A DNA stretch of 18,246 bases from an uncultured Opitutia bacterium. GTDB taxonomy: Bacteria; Verrucomicrobiota; Verrucomicrobiia; Opitutales; Opitutaceae. Positions within the stretch are counted from its first letter, which is position 1, and each line of letters opens with the position of its first letter. The notes below the pieces were generated by a model. It did no database searches. It saw only the letters and a program-made list of their open reading frames with translations, and was not told where the DNA came from. Positions 1 through 8,283 of the stretch are shown in pieces. Where the stretch lies: positions 1 to 18,246 of the forward strand of contig CALFZM010000336.1 in assembly GCA_937952235.1 (NCBI GenBank), read 5' to 3'. Made by a program: the position numbers and the translations under genes.

Positions 1-158
1 CGACGACGTTCCTGGCGCCGCTGGGCCGGCCCATCGACATCCATGTGGCCGGTCCCGGCCGCCTCTATGTGATGGAGTACACCCGCCCCAGTACGCTCAA
101 GGGCGGTGCAGGCTGGCTGCCGGGGCGGATCCTGGAGCTCACGGTGACGGGCAGGTAA
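1..158 (+). CDS. C-terminal fragment of a protein of uncertain function, possibly a sugar-dehydrogenase/beta-propeller type
   Basis: The reading frame starting at base 3 is open and ends with TAA at 156-158, giving 51 residues. The 5' end lies outside the window. The tail contains IDIHVAGPGRLYVMEYTR and, near the end, GWLPGRILELTV. The alternation of short hydrophobic strands with Gly/Pro turns resembles the last blades of secreted PQQ-sugar-dehydrogenase or cytochrome-linked beta-propeller proteins. That resemblance is an impression, not a firm match. No catalytic residues can be assigned from so short a piece. It is co-directional with the DUF3817 gene about 90 bases further on, and no terminator is visible between them. 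I am fairly sure the frame is coding and unsure of the product. Confidence 0.55.
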   Translation, partial: TTFLAPLGRPIDIHVAGPGRLYVMEYTRPSTLKGGAGWLPGRILELTVTGR

Positions 159-250
159 TCCGACGCTCGTGCTCGAACCAGCAGCCTGGAGCCGGGCTGC
201 TTCACCTTCAGGCCTGTTAGACTGGACTCCGGTGGTTCGAGCCCGAAAGC

Positions 251-580
251 ATGAACCGCATGGAATCTTTGCGGACCTCGCTGGGCCGGCTGCGGGTGAT
301 CGGCTGGTGGGAAGGCGTGTCCTTCCTGCTGCTGCTGGGCGTGGCGATGCCTTTGAAGTATTTCGCCGACTGGCCGCTGGGCGTGCGGTACGTGGGCATG
401 GCGCACGGCATCCTGTTCCTGCTTTACCTCGTGGCGGCCATCCAGGCGGCGCTCGATCACGGCTGGTCGGCGAAGAAGACGGCGATCGTCCTGGTGGCGA
501 GCCTGCTCCCGGCCGGTCCCTTCATCGTCGACGCTCGCATCCTCCGGTCGGAACCGGCGGCGAAGAACGACCCGGCCTGA
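251..580 (+). CDS. DUF3817 domain-containing small integral membrane protein
   Basis: This 109-residue protein matches the DUF3817 pattern. A short N-terminal helix is followed by RVIGWWEGVSFLLLLGVAMP (about residues 15-34), then PLKYFADWPLGVRYVGMAHG (about 34-53), then hydrophobic segments at about 54-67 and 77-90. That predicts three membrane helices. The W-W-E-G-x-S and G-x-x-H-G elements are typical of the family, whose function is not established. ATG 251 is the first start in frame; ATG 260 is an alternative. Neither has a good Shine-Dalgarno. The tail is short, polar and probably cytoplasmic. The gene is convergent with osmC, and the only terminator in the 63-base gap is oriented for osmC. 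Confidence 0.85.
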   Translation: MNRMESLRTSLGRLRVIGWWEGVSFLLLLGVAMPLKYFADWPLGVRYVGMAHGILFLLYLVAAIQAALDHGWSAKKTAIVLVASLLPAGPFIVDARILRSEPAAKNDPA

Positions 581-591
581 CGCGGCGGGGC

Positions 592-618
592 AAAAAAAAA
601 GGCCCGCGGGAGCGGGCC
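592..618 (-). terminator. Intrinsic terminator of osmC
   Basis: Read on the minus strand, a perfect 7-bp GC stem (bases 601-607 pairing with 612-618, loop 608-611) is followed immediately by nine T residues (bases 592-600 are all A on the plus strand). It lies 26 bases beyond the osmC stop codon. This is a textbook Rho-independent terminator. The plus-strand DUF3817 gene has no matching T-run, so it works in one direction only. Confidence 0.92.
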
Positions 619-643
619 GTGAGAAAGGGACGGGCGACGTGCC

Positions 644-1072
644 TCAGAGCAGCGTCGCGTCGAGCGTGATCGTGGCGTTGAGCAGTTTCGAGATCGGGCA
701 GCCGGACTTGGCCTTGCCGGCGAGCTCGTTGAACTTGGCGGCGTCGATGCCCGGGATCTTTGCCTTGAGCACGAGGTGGGAGGTGGTGACGGTCCAGCCC
801 TTGCCCTCGACGTTCTCGAGCGCGACCGTGGCGGTGGCCTCGAGACTCTCGGCGGTGAAGCCGGCGGCGCCGAGCTGACCGGACAGCGCCATCGCGAAGC
901 ATCCGGAGTGCGCGGCGGCGATGAGTTCCTCGGGGTTCGTGCCCGGGGCCTGGTCGAACCGGTTGTTGAACGCGTACGGAGTGTTCTTGAGAACGCCACC
1001 AGGGGCGGTGAGGGTGCCTTTGCCTTCCTTCAGGGAGCCGTTCCAGACGGCGGTCGCGGTACGTTTGAACAT
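644..1072 (-). CDS. osmC: OsmC family organic hydroperoxide peroxidase
   Basis: The 142-residue protein aligns along its whole length with E. coli OsmC (143 residues). It starts MFKRTATAVWNGSLKEGKGT. It has the GTNPEELIAAAHSGCF block with the peroxidatic Cys58, and the resolving Cys125 in AKSGCPISK. Arg38 and Glu49, which activate the catalytic thiol in this family, are present. OsmC is a cytoplasmic homodimer that reduces organic hydroperoxides, typically with dihydrolipoyl or other thiol donors. The frame extends upstream to 1195, but that extension is low-complexity Arg/Pro/Ala and unlike OsmC, so ATG 1072 is chosen. No clear Shine-Dalgarno precedes it. A strong intrinsic terminator follows. 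It is probably a single-gene transcript. Confidence 0.95.
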   Translation of the reverse strand: MFKRTATAVWNGSLKEGKGTLTAPGGVLKNTPYAFNNRFDQAPGTNPEELIAAAHSGCFAMALSGQLGAAGFTAESLEATATVALENVEGKGWTVTTSHLVLKAKIPGIDAAKFNELAGKAKSGCPISKLLNATITLDATLL

Positions 1073-1200
1073 AAGTGGGGGGATTGGGCCGGAAGAGTGC
1101 GGGCGGACGCGGCGCCAGTGCAAGCGAAACGATGGCGCTGCAGCCGGCGCCGTCCCCGCATTGCGTTGCGCCCGGTGACGCGTCCACGCTTTCACCCGCC

Positions 1201-1365
1201 ATGAAAAAGCCTACCCGCGAGGAGCGCGCGCGCCGGTGCGGCAGCAAACGCCGGTATCGCTCGCAGGGCGACGCCCTGGATGCGGCGGCGCTCGCCGGAG
1301 TCGAGCGCCGGCGTGCGGCCTACCTGTGTCCGCTCTGCGGATACTGGCATCTCACGTCGAAATGA
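1201..1365 (+). CDS. Tiny zinc-ribbon-like protein (54 aa)
   Basis: This is a basic 54-residue protein. It has Cys13 in RRCGSKRRY and a C-terminal YLCPLCGYWHLTS with Cys43, Cys46 and His50. Three cysteines and one histidine in a C-x29-C-x2-C-x3-H arrangement suggest one bound zinc. The CPxCGxWHLT ending resembles small conserved proteins found in many bacterial and phage genomes, whose function I do not know. The chosen start is ATG 1201 (MKKPTREERARR). An upstream extension to 1075 overlaps the osmC 5' end and looks non-coding. The gene sits divergent from osmC and 47 bases upstream of the HAD gene. A role in RNA or DNA binding would be consistent with the charge but is only a guess. Confidence 0.7.
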   Translation: MKKPTREERARRCGSKRRYRSQGDALDAAALAGVERRRAAYLCPLCGYWHLTSK

Positions 1366-1378
1366 GGCGCGCGCGGGG

Positions 1379-1405
1379 TTGCAGCCGGCCGGCGCCCCGC
1401 TGCAA
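1379..1405 (+). other. Stem-loop in the leader of the HAD gene
   Basis: TTGCAGC (1379-1385) pairs perfectly with GCTGCAA (1399-1405) across a 13-base GC-rich loop. It ends 7 bases before the HAD ATG at 1413, in the 47-base gap after the zinc-ribbon gene. A stem this close to the start could limit ribosome access. It has no T-run, so it is not a standard terminator. It may also be a chance product of high GC. Confidence 0.35.
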
Positions 1406-1412
1406 TGGCGGC

Positions 1413-2123
1413 ATGGCGCATCGCGAACTCGTCATCGGCTTCGACGCCGACGACACCCTCTGGCACAACGAGAACATCTTCGAGCAGACGCACGAGCGCT
1501 ATCGCGCCCTGCTCGCGCACTATCACGACGCCGCGACGGTGGACCGCACGCTCTTCGCCACGGAGATGAGGAACCTCGAGCTGTACGGCTACGGCGTGAA
1601 GGGATTCACGCTGTCGGCGATCGAGACCGCGATCGAGCTGACGCAGGGCCGCATCCGCGCCGACGAGATCCGCCACCTCATCGCGCTGGGCCAGGAAATG
1701 CTGGCGCATCCGGTCGAGCTGCTCGACGGGGTGCGCGAGACGCTCACCCTCCTCGCCGCGGCGCACCGGTTGATCGTGATCACGAAGGGCGACCTGCGCG
1801 ACCAGGAGCGCAAGCTGGCGAAGTCCGGGCTCGGCGACCATTTCGCCCGCGTGGAGATCCTGTCCGAGAAGGATGCGGCGAGTTACGGCCGGATCTTCCA
1901 CCGGCATGCGATCGATCCGCGGCGCTTCCTGATGGTGGGCAACTCGCTCAAGTCGGACATCCTCCCCGTGCTGGCGCTCGGGGGCGCGGGCGCGCACGTG
2001 CCGTACCGCCTGACGTGGGCAGCCGAACGGGTGGAGCACGTGCCGGCGGCCGACGGCCGGTTCTTCGCGCTCACGTCGCTGCGGGAGCTTCCAGCGGTGG
2101 TGGGGCGGCTGGCCGGCGCGTGA
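1413..2123 (+). CDS. HAD-superfamily hydrolase
   Basis: The protein has 236 residues with all four HAD motifs in order. Motif I is FDADDTLW with nucleophile Asp11 and acid/base Asp13. Motif II is the Thr at about 124 in VITKGD. Motif III is Lys153 in LSEKD. Motif IV is GNSLKSD with Asp182. A helical cap of about 80 residues (roughly 20-100) sits between motifs I and II, as in the C1-cap phosphatases. The family hydrolyses phosphate esters in the cytoplasm; the substrate cannot be read from the sequence. ATG 1413 is chosen because MAHRELVIGFDADDT places motif I at the usual distance from the N-terminus. The upstream extension overlaps the zinc-ribbon gene. It converges on ftsH with a 13-base gap and no visible terminator. 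Confidence 0.9.
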   Translation: MAHRELVIGFDADDTLWHNENIFEQTHERYRALLAHYHDAATVDRTLFATEMRNLELYGYGVKGFTLSAIETAIELTQGRIRADEIRHLIALGQEMLAHPVELLDGVRETLTLLAAAHRLIVITKGDLRDQERKLAKSGLGDHFARVEILSEKDAASYGRIFHRHAIDPRRFLMVGNSLKSDILPVLALGGAGAHVPYRLTWAAERVEHVPAADGRFFALTSLRELPAVVGRLAGA

Positions 2124-2136
2124 TGCCGGGTGCGGC

Positions 2137-3966
<1,830 letters not shown>

Positions 3967-4097
3967 GTTCCCTTTTCTACGGCACGCGGACGGTTTTCCT
4001 GCACCCGGAGTTGGCCCTGCGCCGACCTCCGTCCACAAGCGAGTCGGGGATGCGCCCTTGCGTTGACGGCGGCCGTGGCGAGGTTTTGTTTGTGGGC

Positions 4098-4116
4098 ACC
4101 GGGCGTGTCGCCCGGT
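4098..4116 (+). other. Perfect hairpin in the ftsH/oxidoreductase divergent intergenic region
   Basis: An 8-bp perfect GC-rich stem (4098-4105 with 4109-4116) closes on a 3-base loop. It ends 28 bases before the ATG at 4145. It has no T-run on either side. It could be a 5' UTR structure of the oxidoreductase mRNA or an operator. A weak TTGACG (4063-4068) would place a transcript start near the hairpin, but no convincing -10 box is present. Confidence 0.4.
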
Positions 4117-4144
4117 CTGGCTTCACCCTCGAACCCCTTGTGCG

Positions 4145-5410
4145 ATGAACTCCCCCGAAGGCTCCGATCTGTCCCGCCGTAATTTCGTCAAATTGTCCGC
4201 CGTGTCTACCAGCGCCGCGGTGCTGGGCGCGCTGGGCACGCAACCCCTGCTCGGAGCCTCGGCGGGATCGGACCGGATCCGCGTCGGTGTGGTCGGTTGC
4301 GGTGGGCGCGGCACGGGGGCCGCCCGGAACTGCCTCGATGCGGCGCCCGGCGTCGAGATCGTGGCGCTGGGAGACCTGTTCGAGCGGCAGGTCACGGCGG
4401 CGAAGACCAAGCTGAACGTTCCCGCCGCGCAGGGCTTCTGGGGTTTCGATGCCTACCGCAAGGTGCTCGCGGCCGACATCGACCTCGTGATCCTCGCGAC
4501 GCCTCCCGGCTTCCGCCCGGGGCATTTCGAGGCGGCGATCGCGGCCGGAAAGCACGTCTTCATGGAAAAGCCGGTGGCGGTCGACCCCGTGGGCTGCCGG
4601 TCGGTGATCGCCACCGCGCAGCAGGCAAAGGCGAAGAGGCTGGCGGTCGTGGCGGGCACGCAGCGGCGGCACCAGCCAAGCTACCTCGACATCATCAAGC
4701 GAATCCACGACGGCGCCATCGGCGAGATCGTCGGGGGCCAGTGCTACTGGAATGGCGAGGGTATCTGGTTTCGCGAGAAGACCGGCTGGCTCTCGGACCT
4801 GACCGACTTCGAGTGGCAGTGCTGGAACTGGTACCACTGGGACTGGTTGAGCGGCGACCAGATCGTCGAGCAGCACATCCACAACCTCGACGTGATCAAC
4901 TGGGCTCTGGGGGGGACGCCCGTGAAGTTCTACGGCATGGGCGGACGCCAGAATCGCGGCAGTATTCCCGGCAACATCTGGGATCACTTCGCGATCGAGA
5001 TGGAATACGCCAACGGCGCCCGGGTCACGAGCATGTGCCGGCACACCCCGAAATCCAGCACCCGCATCGGCGAGCGCGTGGTCGGGACAAAGGGTTCATC
5101 GGACTGCACGAACTACATCCGCGGCGCGAAGGCGTACGAATACCAGGGTCCGACGCCCAACCCCATGGTGCAGGAGCACACGGACCTCATCGCCAGCATC
5201 CGCAGTGGGCAGCCGCTCAACGAGGGCGAGCAGGTCGCGCTCAGCACGCTGACGGCGATTGGCGGCCGCATGTCGGCGTACACCGGCCGCGAGATCTCGT
5301 GGAACTGGCTGATGAACGCCTCCAAATTGGACATCTTTCCCAAGCAAATCGGTCCGGGACCGGGCGTGTTCACGCCCGTGCCGATGCCCGGCAAGGTGGA
5401 ACTTGTCTGA
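4145..5410 (+). CDS. Tat-exported Gfo/Idh/MocA family oxidoreductase
   Basis: This 421-residue protein has a twin-arginine signal (SRRNFVKLSAVSTSAAVLGA, Arg11-Arg12, then a hydrophobic stretch to about 38). The Rossmann NAD(P) site VGVVGCGGRGTG lies at about 47-58, and the family EKP motif at 141-143, whose Lys142 usually contacts cofactor and substrate. The C-terminal dimerisation domain includes EQHIHNLDVINW at about 242-253, with the His/Asp typical of the active site. The family uses tightly bound NAD(P)(H) on sugars, inositols or their derivatives. Tat export with cofactor already bound is a common pattern in Planctomycetes and Verrucomicrobia. The substrate is unknown. ATG 4145 gives a proper Tat n-region. 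No Shine-Dalgarno is visible. It is a single gene, divergent from ftsH and convergent with the small gene at 5702. Confidence 0.93.
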   Translation: MNSPEGSDLSRRNFVKLSAVSTSAAVLGALGTQPLLGASAGSDRIRVGVVGCGGRGTGAARNCLDAAPGVEIVALGDLFERQVTAAKTKLNVPAAQGFWGFDAYRKVLAADIDLVILATPPGFRPGHFEAAIAAGKHVFMEKPVAVDPVGCRSVIATAQQAKAKRLAVVAGTQRRHQPSYLDIIKRIHDGAIGEIVGGQCYWNGEGIWFREKTGWLSDLTDFEWQCWNWYHWDWLSGDQIVEQHIHNLDVINWALGGTPVKFYGMGGRQNRGSIPGNIWDHFAIEMEYANGARVTSMCRHTPKSSTRIGERVVGTKGSSDCTNYIRGAKAYEYQGPTPNPMVQEHTDLIASIRSGQPLNEGEQVALSTLTAIGGRMSAYTGREISWNWLMNASKLDIFPKQIGPGPGVFTPVPMPGKVELV

Positions 5411-5606
5411 GCGCCGCCACCGTTTGCGCGCATCGAGCAATGTCGTAGCCGCTAAAAGGGGATCCGAAACGCAAAGGCGCGAGGGAAAGCGAAAAGCGCA
5501 CCAGGAAAACGTGGCGAACTTTCGCGTTTCCTTCCGATTTCACGTGTCGCCTGGGGCGACGGAATTTTCTAACCCGCTCGCGCGCTCAGTTCCGGCGGCT
5601 CGGTAA
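5411..5606. other. Non-coding stretch after the oxidoreductase gene
   Basis: No convincing gene is present. The base composition is noticeably less GC-rich than the surroundings. It holds an imperfect inverted repeat, 5481-5494 with 5520-5534, pairing about 13 positions with one bulged base and one G-T. A short hairpin at 5546-5560 is listed separately. The 67-residue frame at 5403-5606 overlaps the oxidoreductase end, is rich in Arg, Lys and Ser, and shows no domain character. Confidence 0.5.
5546..5570 (+). terminator. Possible weak terminator of the oxidoreductase gene
   Basis: A 6-bp perfect stem GTCGCC/GGCGAC (5546-5551 and 5555-5560) with a 3-base loop is followed by GGAATTTTCT (5561-5570). 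The T-run is short and offset by four bases, and the hairpin is about 135 bases past the stop codon. It may terminate the plus-strand transcript, with limited efficiency. Confidence 0.35.
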
Positions 5607-5682
5607 GGTGGAGCAGCTTGTCCTCAAGCTGCTGCGGACCGGTCCGTCGTACGTCAGCCGCCTGGGGACAGGCGGCTCCACC
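5607..5682. repeat. REP/BIME-like inverted pair of palindromic units
   Basis: This 76-base element lies between two convergent genes. The outer arms GGTGGAGC (5607-5614) and GCTCCACC (5675-5682) are perfect inverted repeats. Inside are three palindromes. Hairpin A has a 9-bp stem, 5612-5620 with 5625-5633. A perfect 12-base palindrome lies at 5635-5646. Hairpin B has a 9-bp stem, 5656-5664 with 5669-5677. Read on opposite strands, A and B are versions of the same unit: GGTGGAGC, a stem, the loop TCCT or TCCC, then the stem closing. Where the stems differ, both partners change (A-T to C-G and T-A to C-G). This is the architecture of paired REP sequences. It could also form a bidirectional terminator-like structure, though it has no T-runs. 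Confidence 0.75.
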
Positions 5683-5701
5683 ACAACGGCATCATTCCGG
5701 C

Positions 5702-5965
5702 TCAGGGAATCTTCCGGTATTTCTCCGGCGGCACCTTGATCCGGTGACCGGAATCGAGGTCGGTGAAGATGTGCCAGTGCGCGTCGTGCGTGTCGTGCAC
5801 CGCGACTTCCATGCGGTGTCCGGCTTCGTAAGTGTACTCTTCCATCGCGAAGCCGTGGTCCTCGTGCAGGATGGCCTCGCCGAGCTCGCCGCTGTGCGGC
5901 TGGGTGATTTCGATCTTCCAGGTCTCCATGGGTGTGGTGGGTTGATCCGAAAGCGGGTCACTCAC
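5702..5965 (-). CDS. Small acidic/histidine-rich protein of unknown function, coupled to the EF-G-like gene
   Basis: I do not recognise this protein. From GTG 5965 it has 87 residues; from ATG 5929 it has 75 and starts METWKIEITQPHSGELG. The body is rich in His, Asp and Glu (for example AVHDTHDAHWHIFTDLDSGH) with alternating polar and hydrophobic residues suggesting a small beta-sheet fold. There is no signal peptide or membrane segment. The GTG overlaps the stop of the EF-G-like gene (GTGA, 5962-5965), a geometry that favours translational coupling, so I list the longer form. Neither start has a Shine-Dalgarno. The density of His and Asp could bind metal, but no defined motif is visible. The repeat element begins 20 bases after the stop. 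Confidence 0.7.
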   Translation of the reverse strand: MSDPLSDQPTTPMETWKIEITQPHSGELGEAILHEDHGFAMEEYTYEAGHRMEVAVHDTHDAHWHIFTDLDSGHRIKVPPEKYRKIP

Positions 5966-8046
5966 TTGTCGTGGCTGCCGTTGGTGCGAGGATGCTCGGC
6001 GAGAATCTTCCGCGCGATCTCCGGCGGAACCTCCTCGTAGTGACTGAACTCCTCCGTGTGGCGTCCGCGCCCGCCCGTGAGGGAACGGACCACCGTGCTG
6101 TAGTGATAAAGCTCCTTCTGCGGCACCCGGCCACGGATGTTCTGGAAGTGCCCGTCGGCATCGACCCCGAGGATGTGTCCCCGCCGGGAGGAAAGGTCGC
6201 CGAGGATCGCGCCGACGTGATCCTCCGGCACGGTTACCGTCACGGTGCAGACCGGTTCGAGCAGGACGGGACCGGCCGCCAGGAACGCCTCCTTGAACGC
6301 GTGGTAGCCCGCCACCTGGAAGGCGATGTCCTTGGAGTCGACCGGGTGCATCTTGCCGTCATAAAAGTCGGCCTTCACGTCCGTCACCCGGAATCCCGAA
6401 AGGATGCCTTCGCGGCAGGCTGTCGCCACGCCCTTCTCGACCGACGGCACGAAGACGCGGTCGACGTTGGTGCCGACGAGCGACTGGTGGAAGGCGACCC
6501 CGCTGTCGCGTGCGCCGGGTTCGACCCGGAGCCAGACCTCGGCGAACTGGCCGGCGCCGCCCGTCTGCTTCTTGTGCCGGTAGCGCGATTCCGCGCGGCC
6601 GCGGATCGTCTCGCGGTAGGCGATGCGCGGTTCTTCCAGCGCGACGCTGACGCCGAAGCGGCGCTGCAGCCGCTCGACGATCACCTGGAGGTGAATCTCG
6701 CCCTGGCCGGAGACGATCGTCTGGTGGACCTCGTCGTCGACGCGGTAGTGAAACGTCGGGTCCTCGAGGTGCAGCGTGGCGAGCCCGACCGCGAGCTTGT
6801 CCTCGTCGCCCTTCGAGCGCAGCCGGAGCGCGCCATGAATGTTGGGCCGCGGATACTCGACCGGCGGCAGCGTGACGGCGAAGCGGGGGCTGCACAGCGT
6901 GTCGCCGGTATGGGTGGAACGCAGCTTCACGACCGCACCGAGATCACCGGCATGCAACTGGGGCACGGGCGTACGTTCGTGCCCGTTGAGCACGTAGAGC
7001 TGTCCGAGGCGTTCGGATACGCCGCGAGCCGTGTTGAGCAGTTCGTCGCCGCTCCGGATCGTGCCGGAATAGACGCGGAAGAGGGAGAGTTCGCCCACGC
7101 CCGGCTCGTTCATCGTCTTGAAGACGAACACCACGGGCTCCGGCTGCGAGAGGGCGACCGCGCCGGGCAGCCCGCTGGCGTCGCGGGCCGGCACCTCCGC
7201 CCGGTCGAGCGGCGAAGAGCCGTACTTCGCGATGAAGTCCATCAGGCGCGCCACGCCCACGTTGGTTTCGGCCGACGCGGCGAAGAGCGGCACGAACACC
7301 TGCCGCTGGATCGCCTGGTGCAGCCCGGCGCGCAGCTCCTCCTCGGCGAGCATCCCGCGCTCGAAGAACTTTTCCATGAGCGTGTCGTCCGATTCCGCGA
7401 CGTATTCGATCAGCTCGCGGTGCAGTTGCTGCACCCGCTCCGTCAGCGCCCCGGCCGGAGACTCCGTGTAGCGGCCGTTGCCTCCCGGTACGTAGGCGAC
7501 GATCTCGTTGCGCATCACGTCGAGGACGTGGCTGAAGCCCGGGCCGGCGTTGAGCGGCAGCGCCATCGGGAAGACGTTCTTGCCGAAGTGGGCGCGGGCG
7601 TCCTCGAGCACGGCGTCGAACTTCACGTTCGCCTTGTCGAGTCCGTTCACCACGAGGATCTTTGGCAGGCCGAAGCGCGTGGCGTAGTCCCAGGCGGCAT
7701 CGGTGCCCACGCCGAGCCCGTGGGCGGCGTTGATGACAATCAGCGCGAAATCGCCGACGCGCAGGGCCCCGAGGCCCTCGCTGATGAAGTCGCTGTAGCC
7801 GGGCGTATCGAGGATGTTGAACTTTCGTCCCATCCATTCGGTGTGCAGCAGCGAGCAGTGCACGGAAATCTGGTGCTGCTTTTCGCTCGCGTGATAATCC
7901 GAGGCGGTCGTGCCGCTGGCGATGCTGCCCATCCGGCCGATGCGGCCGGAGCAGGCGAGCATCGCCTCGGATAACATGGTCTTGCCGGCGGACGCGTGGC
8001 CCAGCACGGCAAAACTTCTCAGGTCAGGGGACGCATGGTCTTTCAT
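5962..8046 (-). CDS. EF-G-like translation-factor GTPase (EF-G II type)
   Basis: This 694-residue protein has the full five-domain EF-G layout and is close to the usual length of about 700. The P-loop GHASAGKT is at 16-23. Domain IV is marked by HKKQTGGAGQFAEVWLRV, and domain V by GDLSSRRGHILGVDADG. It departs from translocating EF-G in the GTPase centre. The switch I RGIT element is replaced by HQIS (58-61). DTPGH becomes DTPGY with Tyr84 where the catalytic His normally sits. The guanine-specificity NKxD becomes NGLD (134-137). Such changes mark the EF-G-like paralogues found in several phyla, some of which are thought not to act as ordinary translocases. The genome should carry a canonical fusA elsewhere. 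ATG 8046 has no Shine-Dalgarno. The gene overlaps the next small gene by 4 bases. Confidence 0.9.
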   Translation of the reverse strand: MKDHASPDLRSFAVLGHASAGKTMLSEAMLACSGRIGRMGSIASGTTASDYHASEKQHQISVHCSLLHTEWMGRKFNILDTPGYSDFISEGLGALRVGDFALIVINAAHGLGVGTDAAWDYATRFGLPKILVVNGLDKANVKFDAVLEDARAHFGKNVFPMALPLNAGPGFSHVLDVMRNEIVAYVPGGNGRYTESPAGALTERVQQLHRELIEYVAESDDTLMEKFFERGMLAEEELRAGLHQAIQRQVFVPLFAASAETNVGVARLMDFIAKYGSSPLDRAEVPARDASGLPGAVALSQPEPVVFVFKTMNEPGVGELSLFRVYSGTIRSGDELLNTARGVSERLGQLYVLNGHERTPVPQLHAGDLGAVVKLRSTHTGDTLCSPRFAVTLPPVEYPRPNIHGALRLRSKGDEDKLAVGLATLHLEDPTFHYRVDDEVHQTIVSGQGEIHLQVIVERLQRRFGVSVALEEPRIAYRETIRGRAESRYRHKKQTGGAGQFAEVWLRVEPGARDSGVAFHQSLVGTNVDRVFVPSVEKGVATACREGILSGFRVTDVKADFYDGKMHPVDSKDIAFQVAGYHAFKEAFLAAGPVLLEPVCTVTVTVPEDHVGAILGDLSSRRGHILGVDADGHFQNIRGRVPQKELYHYSTVVRSLTGGRGRHTEEFSHYEEVPPEIARKILAEHPRTNGSHDK

Positions 8047-8283
8047 GGCCGATGGGGGGTTGGATTCGAAAGCCGCCCGGTTTGCTCGTACTCCCGCCGC
8101 CCCGGAGGGGGCGGGGCGCGGCGGTCAAGCCGCGTCGGCCGAGAGTGGCCCGAGTATGCGGCCGGCAGGGGAGTTGCCAAGCCGAACGCGAGCGGAGGGC
8201 CGGGTATTCGGCCGGCGTCCGCCGGGGCGCGGGGAGCTAATATCCGCCTGTCATGCCGCCAGCCCTACACCGTCACGACCCGC
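8047..8283. other. Intergenic leader region of the EF-G-like gene with a GC hairpin
   Basis: This 237-base gap separates the yqjG stop from the EF-G-like start. I see no gene in it. It holds a perfect 7-bp all-GC hairpin (CCGCCCC at 8097-8103 with GGGGCGG at 8108-8114, loop of 4), about 50 bases upstream of the EF-G-like ATG. A G-rich run at 8104-8116 on the plus strand could in principle form a quadruplex. No T-run follows the hairpin in either direction, and no convincing sigma-70 promoter could be picked out. Confidence 0.4.

Noticed and set aside
5932..7974. 680-residue open frame on the plus strand opposite the EF-G-like gene
   Set aside because: It is a shadow of an intact EF-G-like gene, with no domain motifs and a composition dominated by codon-complement residues.
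8104..8121. G-quadruplex upstream of the EF-G-like gene
   Set aside because: The G-runs are partly captured by the 7-bp GC hairpin, and such runs are common at this GC content. Kept only as a note in the intergenic entry.
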